The translations under genes and the position numbers were made by a program. The notes beneath the pieces are model-generated. The model did not search any database. It worked only from the letters and a program-made list of their open reading frames with translations, and had not been told where the DNA came from. A stretch of DNA of 64,000 nt from Candidatus Poribacteria bacterium. GTDB taxonomy: Bacteria > Poribacteria > WGA-4E > WGA-3G. This document shows, piece by piece, positions 8,585 to 17,142 of this stretch; the stretch's first letter is position 1; each line of letters begins with the position of its first letter. The stretch covers positions 1 through 64,000 of the forward strand of contig JAPPBX010000001.1 of the NCBI GenBank assembly GCA_026702755.1, given 5' to 3'.

Positions 8585-10234
8585 ATGCGAATAAATCAAA
8601 ATCTGAAGTCGTTTTTACCATCCCTTTTAATTTTTCTGCTAACCGCAGGCAGTGTCGTCTCGCAACCTCCTACCTTCGTGGATGTCACCGAAGAAGCAGG
8701 CATCCACTTCAAACACAACAGCGGCGCAACCGAGCACAAGCATATCATCGAAACAATGGGGTCAGGTGGGATCTTCTTTGATTACGACACCGACGGCGAT
8801 GTTGACCTCTATTTTGTTGACAGTGGTAACGTCCCCTCAGAGAAACAGCAAGCATCTGGTAACGTCCTCTACCGAAACGAAGGTGATGGGCGTTTCACGG
8901 ATGTTACTGAAATCTCAGGAACAGGGGATACAGGGTACGGGATGGCGGCATCTGCGGGGGATATCGACAATGACGGCCATCCCGACCTCTATGTCGCCAA
9001 CTTTAGGCAGGACAAACTCTACCGAAACAATGGAGACGGCACCTTTACCGACATCACCGAAGCTGCAGGTATTGATAACACCCTCTGGAGTATTGGTGCT
9101 GTCTATCTCGATTTCGATGTCGATGGGGACTTGGATATCTTCATCGTCAATTATCTTGTGTATGAGACCTCAATGCCAGTGACAACCTACAAAGGTATTG
9201 TCGGTTACGGGCATCCGCGCAGCTACGAAGGCACTCCCGATGTGCTTTACCGAAACAACGGTGATGGCACCTTCACCAATATCTCGGAAATGGCGGGCGT
9301 GACAAACCCCGTCGAGGGCAGGGGTATGGCAGCCGTCGCTTGGGACTACGATCAAGATGGATTGCCTGATATTTACGTCGCCAATGATACCAACAGAAAC
9401 TTTCTGTACCATAATAACGGTGATGGCACCTTCACGGATGAAAGTACTTTCATCGGCGTGGGATATGACGAGAGAGGTGTCGCCGAAGGTTCCATGGGAG
9501 TAGACAGTGCTGATTATGACGGCGATGGATGGTTCGATCTAATCGTTGCGAATTCGGAGAAGGCAACCCTCTATAAAAACGAGGAGGGACTTTTCTTTTT
9601 CGATGCAACAGCGGACAGCGGGTTGGAACAACCGACACTGCCGTTCATCGGTTTCAGTCCGCTCTTTCTGGATTACGATAACGACGGACACGTCGACATG
9701 TTCTGTGCGAATGGAAACCCACAAGATGTCGTTGAACTATTGGTGGACCATGACACCTACGCCCAACGCGACCAGATGTTTCAAAACAACGGCGACGGCA
9801 CCTACAGCGATATATCAGAAGCCGCTGGGGATTACTTCTCAAAGGAATTCGTTGGTAGAGCCGCTGCGACCGCCGACTACGACAACGACGGCGATATGGA
9901 TATCGTCATCATGAATTCCAATCAACGCGCGGTCCTGCTTCGGAACGACGGAGGAAATCGGAAAAACTGGTTGGGCATTAAACTGGTCGGCACACAGAAC
10001 AACCGAGACGGGATTGGAACTAAGGTCACACTCACGACAGAGGACATGACACAGATAAGAGAAGTAAAAAGCGGTTCAAGCTACGCATCGGGCAGTGATA
10101 CGCGCTTGTTGTTTGGCTTAGGCGAGAGTCAGCATGTTAAGAAGGTGTCCATCGTCTGGCAAAGCGGCACCTTACAAGAATTGGAAGACATATCCGCCAA
10201 CCAGATATTGACGATTGTAGAATCGGAAGAGTAG
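8585..10234 (+). CDS. secreted FG-GAP/VCBS propeller with C-terminal ASPIC/UnbV domain
   Basis: A 549-residue exported protein with signal peptide (FLPSLLIFLLTAGSVVS). After F-V-D-V-T-E-E-A-G it has repeated calcium-binding loops of the FG-GAP/VCBS type: DYDTDGDVDLYF, DIDNDGHPDLYV, DFDVDGDLDIFI, DYDQDGLPDIYV, DYDGDGWFDLIV, DYDNDGHVDMFC and DYDNDGDMDIVI. The C-terminus is an ASPIC/UnbV domain (NWLGIKLVGTQNNRDGIGT, then KSGSSYASGSD and VSIVWQSG). These are seven-bladed surface or periplasmic proteins of unknown exact role. A second member lies at 60406-62103. It follows the SUMF1-like gene by 19 nt, in the same operon. Confidence 0.93.
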   Translation: MRINQNLKSFLPSLLIFLLTAGSVVSQPPTFVDVTEEAGIHFKHNSGATEHKHIIETMGSGGIFFDYDTDGDVDLYFVDSGNVPSEKQQASGNVLYRNEGDGRFTDVTEISGTGDTGYGMAASAGDIDNDGHPDLYVANFRQDKLYRNNGDGTFTDITEAAGIDNTLWSIGAVYLDFDVDGDLDIFIVNYLVYETSMPVTTYKGIVGYGHPRSYEGTPDVLYRNNGDGTFTNISEMAGVTNPVEGRGMAAVAWDYDQDGLPDIYVANDTNRNFLYHNNGDGTFTDESTFIGVGYDERGVAEGSMGVDSADYDGDGWFDLIVANSEKATLYKNEEGLFFFDATADSGLEQPTLPFIGFSPLFLDYDNDGHVDMFCANGNPQDVVELLVDHDTYAQRDQMFQNNGDGTYSDISEAAGDYFSKEFVGRAAATADYDNDGDMDIVIMNSNQRAVLLRNDGGNRKNWLGIKLVGTQNNRDGIGTKVTLTTEDMTQIREVKSGSSYASGSDTRLLFGLGESQHVKKVSIVWQSGTLQELEDISANQILTIVESEE

Positions 10235-10272
10235 GGCGATTTCAAAACACACTCACCAATAAACGTAGACAA

Positions 10273-10302
10273 CAAAAAACCCGCATCCAGTCGGATACGG
10301 GT
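10273..10302 (-). terminator. intrinsic terminator of the minus-strand tailed-protein gene
   Basis: Read on the minus strand, ACCCGTATCC pairs with GGATGCGGGT around a 4-nt loop, followed by a run of six T. It lies about 20 nt past the stop of the gene at 10323-11045. The UnbV gene converges on it from the other side. Confidence 0.85.
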
Positions 10303-10322
10303 TCCTTGTTAAATAATAAAGA

Positions 10323-11045
10323 TTACTGACGCTTGAGATCCGCCCACCGAACCGCCAGTTTACCTTTCGGTTCAACCGGTGTCAGGACATCCAAGAACTG
10401 GTTATCCAACGTGGGGGCGATGAGAAGGTCGGTATCAGCGGCATCAAAGCGGAGGTTGACGTAATCCGCGCCGCCCGATTCACCACATTTGAAGTGCAAG
10501 AAATTCTCACCCGCCTTAAAATTAACCTCTGTCGGTGTCAGGACTTCCCGAACACCGCCTGTCCATCTGGACTCATCATACACCTGCTCACCGTTAATCC
10601 AAATTTGGGCGTGATCGTCATGTGCGGGGTACATTGTCGCTGTCTGTGCCTCCGGTGCAATAACGACAATAATACCGTGCCACGTGATTTCCCCCCCATC
10701 AGCAAGACCGTGGCTTGTGGACATGTTCAGCTGGTCTTGTGTATTGATGTCAACAATCGACCAAGCGAGCGCGCCACCGTTGTCTGGAAGGTTCACGACA
10801 GCATTCGCTGTTTTTCCGGCACCGTCGCGCGTGGAAACGGAAGCGTTTGAAATCAAACCACCGCTGCCTTCAGCGAGGTAGTCGATACCTGCAGATGTGG
10901 TAAAACCACCGGTATTGGTGACGAGGTCGAGCCCCCACCATTTTGCAATCCAAGTATCACCTGCTGGCTGCCAATTTTGCGCAAACGCCATCGGCGAAAT
11001 CATGACAACGCAGGCAAGTGCGATAAAGATTGTGAATTTTTTCAT
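10323..11045 (-). CDS. secreted protein with C-terminal W-A-x-L-K tail, PA14-like fold possible
   Basis: A 240-residue protein. The signal peptide MKKFTIFIALACVVMISPMAFA is followed by an aromatic-rich N-terminus and a sandwich-like domain. HDDHAQIWINGEQVYD and FKAGENFLHFKCGES resemble the sugar-binding PA14-type fold, but only loosely. The last residues are P-V-E-P-x-G-KLAVRWADLK, the tail shared with four other proteins in this window. The ATG at 11045 has an AAGGAGA site; a longer in-frame start at 11081 is rejected. A promoter at 11310-11339 and a leader of more than 250 nt with hairpins lie upstream, so expression may be controlled after transcription starts. Confidence 0.8.
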   Translation of the reverse strand: MKKFTIFIALACVVMISPMAFAQNWQPAGDTWIAKWWGLDLVTNTGGFTTSAGIDYLAEGSGGLISNASVSTRDGAGKTANAVVNLPDNGGALAWSIVDINTQDQLNMSTSHGLADGGEITWHGIIVVIAPEAQTATMYPAHDDHAQIWINGEQVYDESRWTGGVREVLTPTEVNFKAGENFLHFKCGESGGADYVNLRFDAADTDLLIAPTLDNQFLDVLTPVEPKGKLAVRWADLKRQ

Positions 11046-11139
11046 AGCTATGAAATCTCCTTCTTTAAAAAATATACACAAGGTTCAGAATTTTTGAGTA
11101 AGAAGCGCGCTTCTCAAAATCCCATCACCTCATCAAATT

Positions 11140-11284
11140 TTACTTTTGGTGATAGCAGTACTGCGTGCTAATCACGCATTTTAAGGCTGACGTTCCATCG
11201 GTAAACCGATACCGATGTCGGTTTTCGCCAGCGGTGCGATTCCTCTTTTGATCCTTCGCGAGGTAGTATACGTCACCCGGAAGA
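11140..11284 (-). promoter_or_regulatory. structured 5' leader, possible cis-regulatory RNA
   Basis: This stretch lies in the transcript between the minus-strand promoter and the gene at 10323-11045. Reading the minus strand, GCTGGCG (11226-11232) pairs with CGTCAGC (11186-11192), and nested inside it CATCGGT (11211-11217) pairs with ACCGATG (11196-11202). A separate hairpin TGCGTG/CACGCA lies at 11162-11178. I could not match it to a known riboswitch class. The same strand is also an open frame of about 48 codons ending at 11140 with no start codon, so a decayed gene is the main alternative. The rest of the 11046-11518 gap holds only the two promoters listed. Confidence 0.4.
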
Positions 11285-11309
11285 AGTTAATAGAAGGCAC
11301 TTTAAATAA

Positions 11310-11339
11310 ATTATAGCACTTTTCACATATAAATTGCAA
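11310..11339 (-). promoter_or_regulatory. sigma70-type promoter, minus strand
   Basis: On the minus strand a TTGCAA box (11334-11339) and a TATAAT box (11310-11315) are 18 nt apart. It would give the gene at 10323-11045 a leader of about 255 nt. A weaker pair (TTGACA then TAAACT) lies further upstream. Confidence 0.65.
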
Positions 11340-11407
11340 GAAAAAAGTGCAAAGCAACCGATTTTCTATAAAGTTTAGCAGAAAACACCAATTCTGTCAA
11401 CTTTAAT

Positions 11408-11436
11408 TTGATCAACGCCGTTATGTATGATATAAT
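11408..11436 (+). promoter_or_regulatory. sigma70-type promoter for the tandem PD40 genes
   Basis: TTGATC (11408-11413) and a perfect TATAAT (11431-11436) are separated by 17 nt, about 80 nt before the ATG of the first PD40 gene. It diverges from the minus-strand promoter at 11310-11339. Confidence 0.65.
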
Positions 11437-11518
11437 AACTCGAATTCTGGAAAACACCAATTATCCCTTTCTCCACACATACTATGGAAACGTATTTTGA
11501 TCTCTTGGGTTACGTTTT

Positions 11519-12520
11519 ATGAAAACAATACGGTTGTTAGTTTTTGTCATACTGAATCTGTTCGTGCTAACCTTAAGCATTTCTCCGCTTTTTGCAAAAG
11601 CACCGACAACGCCTAAAATCCTGTTTACTTCTACACGTGATGGTGGTCAGCGCGATGTTTACATCATGAACCCGGATGGCACTGAACAGGTGAACTTGAC
11701 ACAACATCCCGCAGAGGACCTCGAAGCCGTCTGGTCCCCAACAGGCGAGAAGATTCTTTTTACCTCTGATCGTGGCCGTGCGCGTGATCTGTACGTGATG
11801 AATCCAGATGGCTCTAATATCCGACGCGTCTTCAAGTTTAAGACAACGAAGTGGAGAACAGACCCGACGTGGTCCCCCGATGGCAAACAGTTCGCTTATG
11901 AGTCTATAGATTGGGGTCGTCTCAAGTTCGCTCTCGACATTGCGATCCTTGGGGAACAAGACTCGGAAACTCTTGTGGAAGGTAGTTTTCCGGCATGGTC
12001 ACCGGATGGAACGGAGATCGCCTGTTCTGTAGCGGAACGACTCACATTAATCAATGTCCGCACAGGAAAACAAAAACAACTCCTACCCAAAAATGTGGAG
12101 CCTTTCCAACGCTTCCCATCTTGGTCTGCTGCGGGCGACAAACTCGCCTTCGCTTGGAATAAACACCGGGTGCCGCCTCCCGATGCGGATAGGGCTGTGC
12201 ACGCGGAATGGAAGGACAAAATAACAATCTATATCATCAACCGCGACGGCACTGGACTCCAGCAGCTTATCGAGGAAGCCGGTCCCTATGCCCAATATCC
12301 AGCACTATCGCCGGATGGAAATGAAGTCCTCTATACACAAGAAATTAAGGGAGATTTCCAAATTTTCAAACTTGATTTGAACAGCGGGGTTCGGACGCAG
12401 TTGACGCATATCATCGGGTGGAATACCGGTGGGGATTGGTTTGATCCGGCATACGCATTGCCCGTAGAGCCGCAACCAGATTTGTTAACAACGACCTGGG
12501 CAAAAGTGAAAAAGCAATAG
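11519..12520 (+). CDS. secreted TolB-like PD40 beta-propeller with C-terminal W-A-x-V-K tail (copy 1)
   Basis: A 333-residue exported protein with a signal peptide ending SISPLFA. The body is a PD40/TolB-type propeller with repeated blade motifs such as PKILFTSTRDG, RDVYIMNPDGTEQVNLT, VWSPTGEKILFTSDR, PTWSPDGKQFAY and PALSPDGNEVLYT. No catalytic domain follows, so the role is probably binding or scaffolding. The last residues are P-V-E-P-Q-x-DLLTTTWAKVK, the tail shared across this window. It is followed by a close paralogue, so this is a tandem duplication. A good promoter lies at 11408-11436. Confidence 0.88.
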   Translation: MKTIRLLVFVILNLFVLTLSISPLFAKAPTTPKILFTSTRDGGQRDVYIMNPDGTEQVNLTQHPAEDLEAVWSPTGEKILFTSDRGRARDLYVMNPDGSNIRRVFKFKTTKWRTDPTWSPDGKQFAYESIDWGRLKFALDIAILGEQDSETLVEGSFPAWSPDGTEIACSVAERLTLINVRTGKQKQLLPKNVEPFQRFPSWSAAGDKLAFAWNKHRVPPPDADRAVHAEWKDKITIYIINRDGTGLQQLIEEAGPYAQYPALSPDGNEVLYTQEIKGDFQIFKLDLNSGVRTQLTHIIGWNTGGDWFDPAYALPVEPQPDLLTTTWAKVKKQ

Positions 12521-12576
12521 ACGTAAATAATTTGTAGGGGTAAGTTTTGTGCCTACTCCCTTGCGAAGGATGTCGT

Positions 12577-13587
12577 ATGAAAATAACGCGATTGTTAGTT
12601 TTTGCTATATTGAATCTGGTCGTGCTGCCCCTAAGCATTTCTCCGCTTTTCGCAAAAGCACCGACAACCCCCAAAATCCTGTTTACCGCTGTCCCAGACG
12701 ATAATTATGAAGTCTACATCATGAATCCGGACGGCAGCGAACAGGTGAATCTAACGCAGCATCCCGGAGCAGATTTGAGTGCTGTCTGGTCACCAACGGG
12801 TGAACAGATTCTTTTTATCTCCGATCGCGATGGTGTTCGAGACCTATATCTCATGGATCCCGATGGTGCCAATGTGCGCCGCGTTTTTAAGAAGGAAGCT
12901 TATAGAGGCAGACCGGCGTGGTCACCCGATGGCAAAAAGATTGCTTACATGCACCTACGTTGGGACCTTAACGAGTATCCTATCTATATCGCTACGCTCG
13001 GAGAACAAAAAGAGAAGGAACTCATTATGAATGCTCATGATCCATCGTGGTCTCCAGATGGGACTGAAATCCTCTGCTCTTATCTTGTCCGACTTACTAT
13101 TATCAACGTCCGCACAGGAAAACAAAAACAACCTTTATCAAGGAAAGTAGCGGATTGGCAGCTCCAACCGTCTTGGTCGGCTACGGGTGACAAAATCGCT
13201 TTTACGGGACATAGGGATCCTCCATTACCACCGGACCGCAAGCCGGGAGATCCCTTCCCTCCTGGATGGGAGGAACCGCAGACAATCTACATCGTCAACA
13301 GCGACGGCACTGGATTCCGACAACTCGTTGATGAAGCGGGTCCGAAGGCAACACACCCCGTGATATCGCCAAATGGAGAAGAAGTCCTTTATACACAAGC
13401 AGTTAATGGCTTTTTACAAATCTTCAAAGTAGACGTAAACACCGGCGTTCGGACCCAGTTGACGATTGGGCAAAGGAATCTTGGCGGGGATTGGTTCGAT
13501 CCGGAATATGCTTTGCCTGTAGAACCACAACCACACTTGCTAACAACAACCTGGGCAAAAGTAAAAATTAAACAGAATACCCAATAA
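12577..13587 (+). CDS. secreted TolB-like PD40 beta-propeller with C-terminal W-A-x-V-K tail (copy 2)
   Basis: A 336-residue paralogue of the preceding gene. The signal peptide and first blades are nearly identical (SISPLFAKAPTTPKILFT, VYIMNPDGSEQVNLTQHP). The middle has diverged and contains a proline-rich insert (PPLPPDRKPGDPFPPG). It ends in P-V-E-P-Q-x-HLLTTTWAKVK plus six residues. Conservation of both ends with drift in the middle suggests the export signal and the tail are both under selection. The ATG at 12577 has GAAGG 7 nt upstream; the longer GTG start at 12547 is rejected because it would precede the signal peptide. Confidence 0.88.
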   Translation: MKITRLLVFAILNLVVLPLSISPLFAKAPTTPKILFTAVPDDNYEVYIMNPDGSEQVNLTQHPGADLSAVWSPTGEQILFISDRDGVRDLYLMDPDGANVRRVFKKEAYRGRPAWSPDGKKIAYMHLRWDLNEYPIYIATLGEQKEKELIMNAHDPSWSPDGTEILCSYLVRLTIINVRTGKQKQPLSRKVADWQLQPSWSATGDKIAFTGHRDPPLPPDRKPGDPFPPGWEEPQTIYIVNSDGTGFRQLVDEAGPKATHPVISPNGEEVLYTQAVNGFLQIFKVDVNTGVRTQLTIGQRNLGGDWFDPEYALPVEPQPHLLTTTWAKVKIKQNTQ

Positions 13588-13612
13588 TGCGAATGGGATT
13601 GAGGGATAAACA

Positions 13613-15853
13613 GTGCTAAATCACAACGGAAAAAACACCATGAACCGTTCCTACAAACGACAACGTTCCATGCGCGCGCTGCTCTTTGCAGCCGTTATCC
13701 ACCTTTGCCTCGCCATCGTTTTCACGTTCTCATTCTATACACAGAGACAGCATAGAAACGAAGACATGCTGGCGGTGGAGTTAATCGACCCGAAAGACGC
13801 ACCGGAAAAACGTCGCACTCTCAAACCGCCGCCACCCAAAAAACTACGGACACCACAGCAGACAGATCCTTCTACCGAATCAAGCCAGCGACATCTCGAC
13901 CTGATGGCTTCCGCGAATTTAATCGATGAAACCCTGCGCCAATCCGAGGAGGAGCTCCTCCACAGCGCAACCAAATCCGTGTCCGACACCGAGACGACAC
14001 TTCCGGATGTCACAACAGCAGCGAAACAGTACAACAGCCGAGAGACACCGATCTCAGAAGAAGTAGCGAGTCCTTTTGAAACCACCGCCGGTGCAGGTGT
14101 AGATAGTCCACGGCAACGCGTCAAAGGGGACAGTAGCGGTGGATTTCATAAACTGGAATCCACGGGCACTTCTGAAATCGGCACGATTGGCGACGGAGAT
14201 GGCACCGGTGACGGCGAAGGAACCGGTAAAGGTGATTCTACCAACCCCTTCGCTAAGGCACTCAAGCGCGTCGCTGACCATATCATTGGGACACGAGAAC
14301 TCGATAAGGTGAACGTCGTCTTTGTTCTCGATACGAGCGCAAGCATGCGTGACAACATACAGCAAGTTGCAGCAAATCTGTACGCCATGACCGATGAGTT
14401 CGATCTCGTCAATTTAGAGTACCATCTCGGCATGTCGGAATTCAGTGTCCGACGGCAGGGTCAAAATCTGGAGATCCGTTCCCTACTGCCCGATGTTGGC
14501 ATGCTCCGCAGACGGATGCAAAAAGCCACGCTCAGCGGGGACGAGCACGCGCTTGACGCGCTCGCAGATACGCCCTATCGTATCGACTTCCACGCCGATG
14601 CCGACAAATACATCATCCTCGTAACCGACGAACCCGCAAGCACCGCTTTTAAAAAGGATGGTGCTTATGACATGATGCGGGCAAAGGTCATCAAGGAATA
14701 TCAACTGCAGGAGGTCCGCGTCAACGTGCTTGGGCATCCAGAACCGTTCCAGCAAGAGTTGGCGGAGCTGACGGGTGGACTCTGGCAGCGCATCCCGGGA
14801 GACATCGGTAGTGCAACGACGCTGCCAAGTGATCGGGTCGCCAACGCAGGATTTCTCAAGGTATTTCGGGATATTGTCACCGACCTTCGCCGAAACAGCG
14901 GCAAATTACTCTTTAGCATGGAGTCTCAATTCGAGGTGCTACTTGAGGACGGCGATATCCCCATGCAAAAGTTGCTACGCGAATTCAAGCGAAACGGCAT
15001 CTCTTTATCCAACGGTGGAAGTCTGTTTAATAATGCCAAAGTCTGGGAGAAAGAAAAGGGCGATCTGTGGGTAATCACTGATTATGTAAACGGTCGCACT
15101 TATACCATCCGCAAAACCGGTGACAAATTGAACGTCTATGCCGGTGTCTTTCCTGAAAGTTGGAATACCTCTGAGAATCTCACCGCAATGCCACAACGGC
15201 ACGGCAGGCGATGGCTCATAAACGACCAGCACAACAAACGCATGTACACCATCCGAAGCGAAAAGAACCGATTGAACATCTACGACGGTGCAGCACTCAG
15301 CGCATCGCCTGACAAGGCTGTAAGGGGATTTGAACCCATCGTGGACATCGTTGTTATGCTTGACTATAGCCGGAGTATGGGCGGCAAATCGCAAGCAATC
15401 ATGCTCGGTTTGAGCACGCTTATCGGTAGATTAGACATCCTGCCCATCAAATATCGGATCGGACTTATCCGTTTCGCAGAGGCGACAGATGCCATCAAGG
15501 TCATCAACGGCGCAGTTGTGACGCAGATGCCACTCAACGAATCGATGCTGGAAAGCTACATGGAGGACCCATTTGGTGGAGACGAGCATCTCATTGACGC
15601 GATTGTGGAAGGTGTTCCGAAAGTGAAATTCAGTCCGTATGCAAGCCGATTCTTGCTCATTTTGACAGACGAACCGACGACAGGCAAATATCCACCCGAA
15701 CGCGCAATCAGTCTATGTCAATCGTTAGGCATCCGTGCCTACGTTATCGGACATCCGCGGGCTACGGATTTCCAGAAAGCCCTCGTCGAACAGACAGGTG
15801 GACGTTTCTTCACAATGCCGAAACATCTAAGCAAAACCTATCCAAATCAATAA
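13613..15853 (+). CDS. TonB-like membrane-anchored protein with two VWA domains
   Basis: A 746-residue protein. Residues 20-45 form one membrane anchor (ALLFAAVIHLCLAIVFTFSF), followed by V-E-L-I-D-P and a proline-rich stretch (LKPPPPKKLRTPQQ), the layout of TonB/TolA N-termini. After a low-complexity G-D-G-x-G-T-G linker come two von Willebrand A domains. Each has the MIDAS motif D-x-S-x-S (DTSAS near residue 240, DYSRS near 583). Between them is a repeated unit (WVITDYVNGRTYTIR and WLINDQHNKRMYTIR). The layout suggests a metal-dependent periplasmic adhesion or assembly factor fixed to the inner membrane. The GTG start has GAGGG 8 nt upstream; an in-frame ATG at 13640 is possible. Confidence 0.82.
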   Translation: MLNHNGKNTMNRSYKRQRSMRALLFAAVIHLCLAIVFTFSFYTQRQHRNEDMLAVELIDPKDAPEKRRTLKPPPPKKLRTPQQTDPSTESSQRHLDLMASANLIDETLRQSEEELLHSATKSVSDTETTLPDVTTAAKQYNSRETPISEEVASPFETTAGAGVDSPRQRVKGDSSGGFHKLESTGTSEIGTIGDGDGTGDGEGTGKGDSTNPFAKALKRVADHIIGTRELDKVNVVFVLDTSASMRDNIQQVAANLYAMTDEFDLVNLEYHLGMSEFSVRRQGQNLEIRSLLPDVGMLRRRMQKATLSGDEHALDALADTPYRIDFHADADKYIILVTDEPASTAFKKDGAYDMMRAKVIKEYQLQEVRVNVLGHPEPFQQELAELTGGLWQRIPGDIGSATTLPSDRVANAGFLKVFRDIVTDLRRNSGKLLFSMESQFEVLLEDGDIPMQKLLREFKRNGISLSNGGSLFNNAKVWEKEKGDLWVITDYVNGRTYTIRKTGDKLNVYAGVFPESWNTSENLTAMPQRHGRRWLINDQHNKRMYTIRSEKNRLNIYDGAALSASPDKAVRGFEPIVDIVVMLDYSRSMGGKSQAIMLGLSTLIGRLDILPIKYRIGLIRFAEATDAIKVINGAVVTQMPLNESMLESYMEDPFGGDEHLIDAIVEGVPKVKFSPYASRFLLILTDEPTTGKYPPERAISLCQSLGIRAYVIGHPRATDFQKALVEQTGGRFFTMPKHLSKTYPNQ

Positions 15854-15897
15854 GTTGTCAGTCGTTAGTTGTCAGTTATCAGTTAAAGAGAATGTTG

Positions 15898-17100
15898 ATG
15901 TCTTCAAAAACCACTATGAATACAACAATCCACACACACATAGAACACCTATCCAACCAACTCATAAAAAGATCCGATCTCCAATCCAGCACCGATTGGG
16001 TGAAACAGGCACTTTTCACCGTGCCGCGCCACCACTTCATCGAACAATACTACGACGACAAAGAGCCCGACGGAATCGTTCAAGTCGAATCCCCAAACCC
16101 GATGCCGGAACAACTGGAACAAATCTACTCCGACAGAGGCATGATGATCCGAGAGGAGCCACACAGTGCAGCGTCCCAACCCAGTCTTATCTTCGGCATG
16201 CTAAAGGACCTCCAACTGACCCACGGACATAAAGTCTTAGAAGTTGGAACCGGAAGCGGATGGAACGCAGGACTGATTGCGTTCAGCGTGGGAGACGAAA
16301 GCCTCGTCTACTCTGTTGACCTCCAAGCCGATTTGGTAGAGAAAGCGCGACAACATCTGAGCTCTATTGGATTTAATCGTGTCAACCTGAGAGCGGGTGA
16401 TGGTGGACTTGGATGGGACGGCGAGACCTTCGATCGAATAATCGTTACAGTCGGTTCCGCCGATATTCCGCCAGCGTGGATTCAATCCTTGACAGACGAC
16501 GGGATTTTGGTGATGCCACTTAAGACAAACGGGGTGGGAGACCCAATCCTTCAACTCCACAAACGGGGCGACAAATTGACAGGAAAATTCACACAATGGG
16601 CGGGTTTCATGAACCTACAAGGCAACTTCAAGTCCGATTCCGAGAACGCTCTGAAACCATCTTCGGATCCAGCCGTAGAAGCCTTATTGCGAGAGGAACC
16701 GACAACTGTTCCATTTCCGACAGCCTTTGGAACCGATTGCGCCTTTTGGCTCCGTTTAAACGGAGTCCCGATGCAAACGCTTTCGGAATACAAAGGGCAA
16801 CACGGAATGCACGTTGCCCTGCTGGATAAAGAATTGCCTGCCTTGTATGTTCCTCAATCCGTATACTCCACTAAGACCGGAAAGCGTATGGATGTCTACG
16901 GCAATCCACAATTTGTGGACCGCTTCATCGAAGGAATAGAGGAATGGGTGAGTCTTGGAAGCCCCAAACTCACAGACTATCACATCGAACTCATTGATCC
17001 TGCCGAGTCAGACGACACGGCATCTTATCATTACATCAACCAGAGACCGAATGCAACACTGCGGTTCTCTTTGAAGAATGCTTCAATATCACGGGATTAA
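15898..17100 (+). CDS. protein-L-isoaspartate O-methyltransferase-like protein
   Basis: A 400-residue protein. The N-terminal part matches PCMT enzymes, which methylate damaged isoaspartyl residues using S-adenosylmethionine. AALFTVPRHHF-type residues (FTVPRHHFIEQYY) and a Ser/Pro-rich pre-motif (HSAASQPSLIFGML) precede the SAM-binding loop VLEVGTGSGWNAGLIA near residue 113. Later come NLRAGDGGLGW and FDRIIVTVGSADIPPAW. The remaining 180 or so residues are an extension not found in the short enzyme, as in longer PCMT-like proteins of actinobacteria. The ATG at 15898 has AAAGAG at 7 nt; the frame is open further upstream, but that region is repeat sequence and the end of the VWA gene. Confidence 0.85.
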   Translation: MSSKTTMNTTIHTHIEHLSNQLIKRSDLQSSTDWVKQALFTVPRHHFIEQYYDDKEPDGIVQVESPNPMPEQLEQIYSDRGMMIREEPHSAASQPSLIFGMLKDLQLTHGHKVLEVGTGSGWNAGLIAFSVGDESLVYSVDLQADLVEKARQHLSSIGFNRVNLRAGDGGLGWDGETFDRIIVTVGSADIPPAWIQSLTDDGILVMPLKTNGVGDPILQLHKRGDKLTGKFTQWAGFMNLQGNFKSDSENALKPSSDPAVEALLREEPTTVPFPTAFGTDCAFWLRLNGVPMQTLSEYKGQHGMHVALLDKELPALYVPQSVYSTKTGKRMDVYGNPQFVDRFIEGIEEWVSLGSPKLTDYHIELIDPAESDDTASYHYINQRPNATLRFSLKNASISRD

Positions 17101-17142
17101 AACCGATCCAAAAGTTAATAACCGAAAGGAGATAACACTATA

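Noticed and set aside
11140-11284. Known riboswitch (cyclic di-GMP, TPP, cobalamin, SAM) in the leader
   Set aside because: GGTTTACCGATGG resembles the end of the GEMM class, but the required GACGCAAAGC core is absent; no other class matches.
15715-15897. Longer start for the PCMT gene
   Set aside because: It would overlap the VWA gene and translate CAGT-type repeat sequence; the ATG at 15898 has a ribosome site.
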